Source: Melitaea cinxia (taxonomy: Eukaryota > Arthropoda > Insecta > Lepidoptera > Nymphalidae). Taken from it: a stretch of 64,000 nucleotides of DNA. The translations under genes and the position numbers were made by a program. Below are positions 56,259 to 64,000 of this stretch, piece by piece. Below the pieces are notes generated by a model. The model made no database searches. It was not told the DNA's origin and saw only the letters and a list, made by a program, of their open reading frames with translations. Position 1 is the stretch's first letter, and every line of letters starts with the position of its first letter. The stretch spans positions 8,825,501 to 8,889,500 of the forward strand of contig NC_059421.1 in the NCBI RefSeq assembly GCF_905220565.1, in the 5' to 3' direction.

Positions 56259-57088
56259 ACATAAACGACCTACAGTATTTAGTCGAGAAGAAGCATGAGG
56301 TTGTATTGTTTGCTGATGATACTTCATTAATATTTAAATTACGTAGACAAGAAACCAATTATGACGATGTAAACAATGCTCGCTCTAAACTGGTGCACTG
56401 GTTTAGTGTGAATAACTTACTTCTCTATAGTAAAAAAACTAATTGTATCAAATTTTCTGCTCCAAATGTATAACAAATTGATATGCAACCAAAACTCAAT
56501 GGTGATAAATTGAACTTAGATAACTCAACTGTTTTTCTAGGAATCACCATTAATTCAAAATTGCAGTGGGGACCCCATATCTGTCAATTGACGGATAGAC
56601 TGAGTCGATACAGCTAGATTAGCTTACTTCAGCTACTTCCATATTATAATGTCCTATGGCATTTTGCTATGGGGTAATGCGGCTGATATTAATGTCATTT
56701 TTATTCTGCAGAAAAGGGCTATCCGTTATATTTACAAAATGGGATGTAAAGAATCTCTGAAAGAGAAATTTAAAGAGATCAACATTCTGACCTTCGTATC
56801 GCAGTATATTTATGAAAGTATAATGCACATACGGAAAAATAGGCATTTATTTGTTAACCGTAGTTATCGAAATGCCTCACATGTTATAAGGGGGAGGGGT
56901 GTTGAGAAGGTTAATAAAATAAATGGCAAAGCAACGTTCGCGGGGTCAGCTAGTTATACAGTAAGATTCCGGCTGCGCTTCAATCTCTGCCTTTACTGAA
57001 GTTTAAAAAAATTATTAAGCGAACTTTATGTAGTAAAGCCTATTATAACATCAATGAATATCTTAATGATGAAAAGGCATGGGATTGA
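56259..57088 (+). pseudogene. LINE ORF2 relic (Jockey/CR1-like)
   Basis: Begins in the RT palm: 'YINDLQYL', then the catalytic 'FADDTS' (about 56310), 'VNNLLLYSKKTNCIKF', 'FLGITINSKLQW' and, after frame breaks, 'GILLWGNAADI' and 'LQKRAIRYI'. A family G fragment interrupts it at 56888-56956. The protein end is then recognisable as 'LPLLKFKKIIKRTL' and 'YLNDEKAWD' with its stop at 57088. Internal stops (for example after 'FSAPNV') and missing pieces make it dead. Confidence 0.85.
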
Positions 57089-57457
57089 ATAAAGCTCGAC
57101 TAGGCTATGTCTTTGAACTCAATCTGTAAATAGATATAGCTAAAATATTGTGAGCAATTGACGTGTGTTGGTTTCGACACACACGATTGGCTGTCTCGTG
57201 TTTGTCCTGATCATTTCATGGTCATACTGTTACTTTTTGTCTTGTATATGACTTTTAAATTTTTAAAAGAGTACCGAGAATTTTTTTCCTCCAGCATTTT
57301 TTTCTGTCGGCCTACACTAGGGACATTAGTTTATCTTATTTATTGTAATATTTAATAAATCTGAAGACATAATAGCAAGGTAATGTCTACCGAGACATTA
57401 AATTTTTTAAGTAATATGTATATTGATTATAGTATGTTGATTTTTTGACTAAGTTAA

Positions 57458-58663
57458 GAGCCATTTCACAATTTTACGCTCTGCAAGTTTAGGTAAATTT
57501 GGTCGCATCGCGCGAGTCGTACGAGCCGCGCGATCTTTGTGCTAGTACGTATAGTGTGACAACCAAAAGACCATCGTGATCATTTTCTGATGTATAATAA
57601 AAATTATAACTATGGTATAAAATGTTTTTTAAATAATTAATTTGTTAAAAATTTCAAGTATGTTATATAACAACAGTCAATAAATTTAAAATAAAATAAA
57701 AAAAAATCAATTTTATGAAACAATTTGTTTAAATTGATTTAGTTTTTTCAGTTTACGAATGAATCTAATATTTACGATATGAATAAAAAAGCATTTAATG
57801 ACATCGACACCGACAAACATATTAATTAACAAATAACAAGACAAACAGATTGAAATGCCTATTTGTATTGATAGTGTGAGAAAAGAAAATTAAACATTTG
57901 TTTACAGAAATTATCATTATATTATTTTACAGTCATTTTCGTAATATGTTTATTTTATTTATATTTTATTATGAAAGTATCAAATGCGTTTTATCCGCTA
58001 TAACAACAGGCGCTTGGCGCGTGTGAGCGAAAGAGACGGCTGCGCAGAATTTGGCGTGGACCTTACCTCTAAGAGCGCTAGCGCTCGACTGATTTACCGG
58101 GCTTGATGCGTGGCAATATATATTATCTTTTTATTATTTAATATAAAATGTATTAAAAATAATTACATCTTTTAATTATTTTTTTTTGTATTCCTTAATG
58201 ATGTAAGTTTACTTTGATGAAGATAGTTCGTTAAAATTTCTTAGTTTTCTAAGAGAAATATCGCTTTTAAAATTGTACTTATTTGGAAAATATTCGTAAC
58301 TTTAAATTTTTTTTATCGTTTAATAGAGATACAAATGGAATAAAAATCTATGATAGTGGACAACAAAATTATATTCCACATATTATGATATTTTTTTTAA
58401 AATGGTTTCAACGTAGTGGTTATTGAAAAGTAGGACTTCAAAGTATACATTGCGACCGTTTACCCAGGGAGGAGGCTGATGAAAAGGTTAATAATTTTAT
58501 ACACATAATATAAATCAAAATTCTGATCTGACTATGGACTACAACAAAGGTTGCTCTATTATATTTCAAGAATATAAATTACATTATTGCATCCAACACT
58601 GAGATTAACGACGTCAAAATATTACAATTTCGCGGATTGTTACCGATTTTTGTGAAATGGCTC
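57458..58663. mobile_element. 1.2-kb inverted-repeat element with TTAA target sites
   Basis: The left end 'gagccatttcacaatttt' and the right end 'tttttgtgaaatggctc' are inverse over ~14-16 bp, and both are flanked by TTAA (57454-57457, 58664-58667). No transposase frame lies inside, so it is non-autonomous. TTAA targets fit the piggyBac or Kolobok groups; the end bases do not settle which. Confidence 0.75.
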
Positions 58664-58679
58664 TTAAGGTTGCACATAG

Positions 58680-59039
58680 CACTGGGTATATTACCTTAGT
58701 TTGTAATGTACCCAATGTTAAAATATAAATTTTTGTTTATTGTTTGATTTTTTTTGCTGCCTTAACTTTTTTTTATTATTGTCGAGTTTTTTTTTTAAAT
58801 TCATTTGTATTATTATTTCTGTAAATGACATTATTTTGACTTTCGTTAAGTGTGTGTTATGACGAAATAAATGTTTTCATTTCATTTCAGTAAGGTACAT
58901 TGTTATAAAGGACCTAAACTAAATTATTTTTTGTTGTAACAAGAATTGTCCTCCTTGTTTTTCCTCCTAATAGTTTTTATGACATACTAAATTATAATGA
59001 AAAAATCGGTGTTTTAGGAGTATTTTTGTAATATATATA
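58680..59039. other. T-rich stretch, possible LINE tail
   Basis: T-rich DNA ends at about 58850-58890 with 'atgacgaaataaatgttttc', a LINE-3'-end-like word. It could be the remainder of the LINE relic at 56259 separated by the TTAA element. Not certain. Confidence 0.3.
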
Positions 59040-59225
59040 TGTACTAGTATATCTATCACTGTGGATGTCAATCTTTGTGCCTTCCTAATGTGGTTTGGAG
59101 GGCACATTAAGCTGTCGGTTCCAGTTGTTATCATAGACATCTGAGAGCGAACATTACTCATAGTAGGGAATATATATGCAACCTCAACCAACAGTTGAGT
59201 AGCGTGGTGGATTAAACTCCGCTTA
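59040..59225 (+). repeat. Decayed family E copy
   Basis: 'gtcggttccagttgttatca' and 'agcgtggtggattaaactcc' match 33391-33690 with many changes. Confidence 0.6.
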
Positions 59226-60177
59226 AAGCGGCAAATCGCAAGTGAATTACCGATCTTATTCTCAATCTTTCTAGGACAGCCATATTCTACCTTTTTTTAT
59301 AGAGGTCAAAAATACTTTTCAGAGACGGTGTCGCAGGCCGCAAGCAATAATTATTTAGAATTATTTAGGTTTTAATTAAAACGTAATTCCAAGTTAACAA
59401 TGTAGTTACTTTATTAATACAAAAGTAAGTTTTGACAAAGACGTATATGCGCATGCGGCCCGCGGGCTGCAGGTTCAGTATAGCAGCTCTAGGAGCTCAG
59501 ACTATTTTATTCACAAACATTGATTGTAAGAACTACATTATTTGGCTGTGATCTTCAGTAAAATTAATTTACTTCCCAAGTTGGACTGCTCCAAATATTA
59601 AGTGTGCCACACACTTAAAATTAAAAAAACTAAAAACTCAATCGCATTTAATCTTATAAATATAAAAAAAAATAGTAGGATTGTTTTTTAACGATGCTTT
59701 TTTTTCTCTAAAAATATACATGTTTTTAATTTAGAAAAAATCTGTTTCTCGAAGTCGGTAAAAGAGAATTCATCGTATTATAATAATCAATATTTTACAG
59801 TCCACTGCTAAACGTAAACTTTCCCTCGAGTACGCCACAAGATCCGATCACAAGAGAATTTTAAAATTCATATTGTAAAATATTTTGCTATTTTCGGTAA
59901 ATTTTGAAAACAATGTTTTCTTATACATCTGGACTATTTGTATGGTAATTTTCATAATTTTGGCAATCTACCACCACGTACCAAGCACGGTTTAGGGTAA
60001 GTCAAATTTTTCGCATTATTTTGATCATGGCAATTTTAAAATGTTTTATCAAAATTTGAATTTTATGGTAATGCATGAGTCCAATTTATACCTGACTGAA
60101 TATATACGAGCAATACGCTTTGTTTTGTCTGTTTGTCTTCTTAATCACTTTTTTTAATAAAAGTGGATATAATCGAC
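59226..60177. other. Intergenic with old repeat traces
   Basis: Scattered, very degraded family B words (for example 'gtgatcttcagtaaaatta' near 59549). No gene seen. Confidence 0.4.
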
Positions 60178-60450
60178 ACTAGGTCGGCAAACAAGCGTAC
60201 GGTTCACCTGATGGTAAGAAATTGCCGTAGCTTATAGACGCCTGCGACACCAGAAGCATCGCAAGCGCGTTGCTGACCAAATCCCCAATCCCCCCAGGAG
60301 CTCTGGTCACCTTACTCACCAACAGGAACACAATACTGCTTGAAAACAGTATTATTTTGCTGTGATCTTCTGTAAGGTCGAGGTACTACCCCAGTCGGGC
60401 TGCTCCATATTTTGAGCACGAAATTCCTGCTGTGCCCTACCTCAGTTAGA
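60178..60450 (+). repeat. Family B full-length copy
   Basis: From 'actaggtcggcaaacaagcg' to 'gccctacctcagttag'. It shows little divergence from 24148-24415. Confidence 0.85.
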
Positions 60451-60764
60451 TTATAGATTCCCAACCTTGTATGGACTACCGCTCTTTATAAGAAAACTAA
60501 ATTATATCTATTATGTTATGGGGGTGCATCACATAATAGTGAATTATACCAATATTATATGTCTATCTATTATCTATTAATAATCACGATTAAAAATTAA
60601 CTTTCTCACTCTCTCTCTCCGTAATCGTGCTACTTGTGGCCGTCGCTGAGGGTCGTGATTATTAATAATTTACCAATACTAAAACATTTTATAATGAAAA
60701 CATTTAATTCCGTCAAAGACCATATAAAGCGATATGAACAAAATTATAACTTCAAAAATAAAAG

Positions 60765-61205
60765 AAATACATTACTCTCTCTTTTAGATCTATAAGCTCT
60801 TCTTCTAAATTCGATAATTCTGCTATTCTGCATTTGCGAAAGGGTCTGTAACCCAGCTTGGTAAATTCATATTTAAAATATCTTAGAATCGCTCTGTAAA
60901 ATTAACATTAAGAGTGTCCAGGTGTTGTCAGTAAGTAAGTTTGGGAGTACGATGGACGTTACCCAAATAAGCTGTAATTTAATGACTTGCTTCTTATCTC
61001 TTGACTACTTTAATAACGTAATGGAGCGACGCATGCAGGCGTGCATTAAGATTTTTTGCAACCAAGAGCTGACGATGAATAAACTTATATATAACGAGTA
61101 CATTTGGTACAAACAAGCATAATTTAAACATGCAATGAAACCCTTATGACACACTGTCATTACTGGAGCACCATCTGTAGCAACAGACAAAATATTTCGA
61201 ATTGG
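60765..61205 (-). pseudogene. hAT-type transposase relic
   Basis: Minus strand: 'IPIRNILSVATDGAPVM' and 'HKGFIACL' (about 61140-61205), the D-containing core block of hAT transposases of the ZBED/SCAND3 group. About 250 bp further, 'NLPSWVTDPFANAE' and 'AELSNLEEELIDLKE' (about 60770-60880), a later block in the same proteins. The order is right, but most of the gene between them is missing and one base is lost in the second block. Not functional. Confidence 0.8.
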
Positions 61206-61215
61206 AATTTCTTTC

Positions 61216-62039
61216 TCTTGAAAAAAATAAAATAAAATAAACAACGTTCATAGTATTAAATATGGATTCTCTTTTGTATCTGTCCCCAAATTTTTTTTTC
61301 GAATAAAAGAGTTATTACTCTTGACAATTTTTTTCTACTTTTGATATTTGATGAATCGGATGTAAGCCAAGAGCAGTGCTTCGTTATATGGTAATGTTTA
61401 ATCGTCTTTGCTTTTTCTGAAAATCTTTACCATAGTACCTAATGTATATTTTTTACACCATCGGAAAGTAGAGTTTTCAATAAACAAAAAGCCTACCGAC
61501 TTTTTTTAAAAAGCTGATATTTTGACGTGAGAATTTTCGATTGAAAATGAAGGTATTTTTTCGATATTGAGGTCAAAATAAGGTGAAAAATTATAAATAT
61601 TTTGAATCATAACAAATAATAGACTGCTTGGAACACAAAAAGTTTAGTTTTCACCAAATTTCGTATAATTTTTTTGAATAAAAGATAAAAATAAAAAATG
61701 AAAAACATGTTTTATTTTTTTAATTTTTTAGATAAATTTTGAGATTATGTGAAAAAAGTGTAAACAAAAAAGTTGTAGGTCTTTTTAAAACCTACAACTT
61801 TACCATTGAACTTTTTTCAACAGGGCTTGTAGTTTAGCCGGAAATCGAGATACACCATTTTTTACTCTTAAACCCCTCCCTCCCTACCACTTCCCGACCT
61901 CAGATCACCCCTGTTACCACTGTCACACTTCAGAACCCCATGGTTATGGAGATATTCACACGCGTTTTTTCAAATTAATCTACCACCTTTAAAGTTAGAG
62001 GAACGCTTGGCTCCGGCGCTGCGGGAAGTGCAGCCCTTC
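61216..62039. other. Unassigned, AT-rich then C-rich
   Basis: No coding signal. Contains an 11-bp hairpin (61770-61800) and a pyrimidine-rich stretch ('aaacccctccctccctacc' near 61870). Confidence 0.4.
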
Positions 62040-62081
62040 CGCCCTTGCGTGCGAAAGCAAAAAAAAAAATTAAGGGACTAC

Positions 62082-62219
62082 CTTTAACATTTAGGGGGAT
62101 GAAAAATAGATGTTGTTCGATTCTCAGACTTACATACAGAATTTCATGAGAATCGGTCAAGCCGTTTCGGAGGAGTTTAACACAAACACCGCGACACGAG
62201 AATTTTATATATTAGATAT
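62082..62219 (+). repeat. Family G 3' part
   Basis: 'gggggatgaaaaatagatgt' and 'gccgtttcggaggagt' to 'gagaattttatatattag' match 39360-39506. Confidence 0.7.
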
Positions 62220-62447
62220 AAAATTATATATAAACAATAAAAAAAAAACAGCAATCAGCACATTTTCTCTATATAAACTGTAAGTGTGCGAAATTTCATA
62301 CACCTCCGACCGCGCAATTTTCGTAAAAAGGGGTACAAAGTTTTTGCTTCAAGTTTTAATATCTAGATTACATCAGCCTATATAATTAATATGATTTTAT
62401 CACACAAAACAAAAAATTAAATTAAATTTTACTCTCTATCGCGTTCT

Positions 62448-62503
62448 AAAAAATAAAATATACGATCGAATTGAGTACCTCCTCCTTTTTTGGAAGTCGT
62501 TTA
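62448..62503 (+). repeat. Family D end fragment
   Basis: 'cgaattgagtacctcctcc' and 'tttttggaagtcgttt' are the family D terminus. Confidence 0.65.
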
Positions 62504-63160
62504 ATATTTCAATTCATTGATTTAAATCAATATTTCATTTTGTCTTTTCCAAACATTCACAGTAAGACAGTACTTCAATGTTTACCTTTGGTAACAATGA
62601 GACAAATGAACAAAACAATCATTAGAGATGTTGTAATGTATTTACGATGGGGTGTGAGGAGGCGTGACATACGAAACCCCGCCTGCCTCGAAAGCCTCCT
62701 TCTATTGCTGTCTCTTTCGCACTTATGGGATATAGCGGTATGAGAGTTTATATTGCACTGTATTGAAACAACTTATGAATTACTGAGTTTGGTTCTTTAT
62801 CTTGTAAATCATCTCTTGTATAAATTGTAAAATTGCGATTTCAATGTTTTTGAAGTCTACTTGAATAATATTATTGATATTGATTTTTGAATAACATGTG
62901 ACCAATCTCCTAGTTTTGTGGTTTTTCACTAAACAAAGATTTAATACTATGCAGGACATAGTCGTCCTGACCATAATATGGCCGATTAGCGGACAGTCCC
63001 CCTGTCGGCAATTTCATTCAGCACACTGGGGCCGCTGTCACGCACTCTGCTTAGTTAGTAGCTGCTGCGAACTTTTTCCGGATGATTGCTTCAAAACTAT
63101 TTACGCTCCCCAGAGAAAACAATGCAACAATACAAATATAACAAAGCCCTGACTGCATTA
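62504..63160. other. Intergenic, no gene seen
   Basis: Short open frames only. A 'tgctgtctctttcgcac' word near 62707 recurs elsewhere (4588, 58025), probably from repeats. Confidence 0.4.
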
Positions 63161-63164
63161 AAAA

Positions 63165-63400
63165 AAAAAAAAAATTAAAAACAGCTTTATTCAAATAGGC
63201 CTCATGAGCACTTTCGAATAGTCATCTTACAAATGACACTGTTATATTGACATTGTTATATTGAGTAGGTACGGAGGGCAATGTAGGCCTTTTTGGTATA
63301 GGTACTTAGTTAGCCCATAGACTACACGAATACTTATAATGAAGGGTAATATCCAAGAGTGCCTTTCGTTTTCTCTCAATGTTTTCATCGCCTTTAGGGC
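63165..63400 (-). repeat. LINE 3'-end-like fragment
   Basis: An A-run is followed by 'cagctttattcaaataggcc' and 'cgaatagtcatcttacaaat'. These words are typical of the inverted 3' end of a lepidopteran LINE. It may belong to the RT relic just downstream. Confidence 0.5.
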
Positions 63401-63469
63401 TGTCGGTAAAGATGTATCTCTCTAGATATTTAAAAATGTACTTTATCTAAGGCACATTTCATAGTTTTA

Positions 63470-64000
63470 TAGGAGGAGGAACATTAGGACATTTACCTAC
63501 AGCCATCCTTAAAAGTCAGCGTAGTTTCCGCAAACAGCGAGTATGTCCTCATCACACACATCGAGGGGGCTGCACACATTGCCGATATGTCAACCGACAC
63601 CCATACTGCTCAGCTCCCGGATCAGTGCGTCCATGTACAAATTAAAGAGTCTCGACGAGGTCAGTCCCCATTGCCTCACCTCGCATTGCATCAAGTATGT
63701 TTCAGAATACCCATTCGCTCACGGCCCATCTCACATAGTTCACTTAATTACAATACCAAAACTTTAGTAAGTCTGTGTAATCATCAGGTAAACCTATGCC
63801 GTCTAACTTATGTCATAAGATATCGTATGAGACGAAATCGAAAGCCAGGAAACGGTCGTACACCGGTGTGAGCCTGTCCTTGTAGTATTTGATTGCGTGA
63901 AACCATGCTGAACATCATGTAGCACACAATGATTTCCTAGAATAGAATTAAGCACACAGTCAAATGTCTTGGCTATTATAGTTGCTAAGGATATCGTTCT
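63470..64000 (-). pseudogene. Non-LTR reverse-transcriptase relic, cut by the window edge
   Basis: On the minus strand, in broken frames: 'FDFVSYDIL' (about 63830), 'LPDDYTDLLKFWYCN' (about 63760-63800), 'NYVRWAVSE' and a segment corresponding to 'LYMDALIRELSSMGVG' (about 63590-63650, reached by a frame change). These are RT palm motifs of a LINE of a different type from those at 8216 and 56259. Many stops; no YADD box is preserved. It continues beyond 64000. Confidence 0.7.

Noticed and set aside
1..64000. CRISPR arrays, operons, bacterial-type defence islands
   Set aside because: No regularly spaced direct repeats with unique spacers and no prokaryotic gene organisation; the genes are spliced and the repeats are insect transposons.

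Overview
The window is nuclear DNA from an insect, most likely a moth or butterfly. It is AT-rich, has spliced genes with GT-AG introns, and is packed with short interspersed repeats of types I know from lepidopteran genomes: SINEs with a tRNA-like head, Helitron-like termini, and the 'aagtcggttaaaa' and 'ctcttcccgtgggtgtcgtaagaggcgac' families. Species cannot be named from the sequence alone.

Three host genes are visible. (1) The first coding exon of a MADF-domain protein lies on the minus strand at 14426-14621; the rest of that gene was not found. (2) A complete six-exon gene for pICln (methylosome/chloride-conductance regulatory protein, 208 aa) lies on the plus strand at 31830-36423, with a TATA box upstream and a poly(A) signal at 37544. 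(3) A complete RCC1 gene (Ran guanine-nucleotide exchange factor) lies on the minus strand from 54812 down to 41513. It has 11 common coding exons and two mutually exclusive, in-frame terminal options: a short basic tail (43878-43949, 509 aa) or two acidic exons (42713-42788 and 41513-41742, 587 aa). pICln works in snRNP assembly and RCC1 makes nuclear RanGTP. They are convergent neighbours, separated by about 4 kb of repeats, and nothing suggests a shared function.

Most of the remainder is mobile DNA. 1-15 kb: a 3.3-kb terminal-inverted-repeat transposon with TA target sites and a broken transposase-like gene (1150-4484), a CR1/Jockey-type LINE remnant (8216-9560) and SINEs. 15-26 kb: dense nested repeats, including a roughly 0.4-kb-arm inverted repeat (19363-21115), a mariner relic split by a retroposed insert (22965-23600) and a Tc1 fragment (23805-23945). 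26.4-30.9 kb: an intact Ty3/gypsy LTR retrotransposon with identical 227-bp LTRs, a 4-bp target duplication and one 1300-codon gag-pol frame, so a recent insertion. 37.5-41.5 kb: Helitron-like and SINE debris between the two genes. RCC1 introns: several short repeats, one of them triply nested (51265-51880). 55-64 kb: LINE relics (56259-57088; 63470 to the edge), a 1.2-kb TTAA-flanked inverted-repeat element (57458-58663), a hAT relic (60765-61205) and more short repeats.

I found no operon-like or defence-like novel system. The most notable observations are the two-way RCC1 C-terminus, the TA-flanked transposon with its recognisable broken gene, the intact gypsy copy, two copies of a near-perfect snap-back palindrome, and several insertions datable by clear target-site duplications. 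All exon calls come from reading splice sites and frame, not from transcripts.
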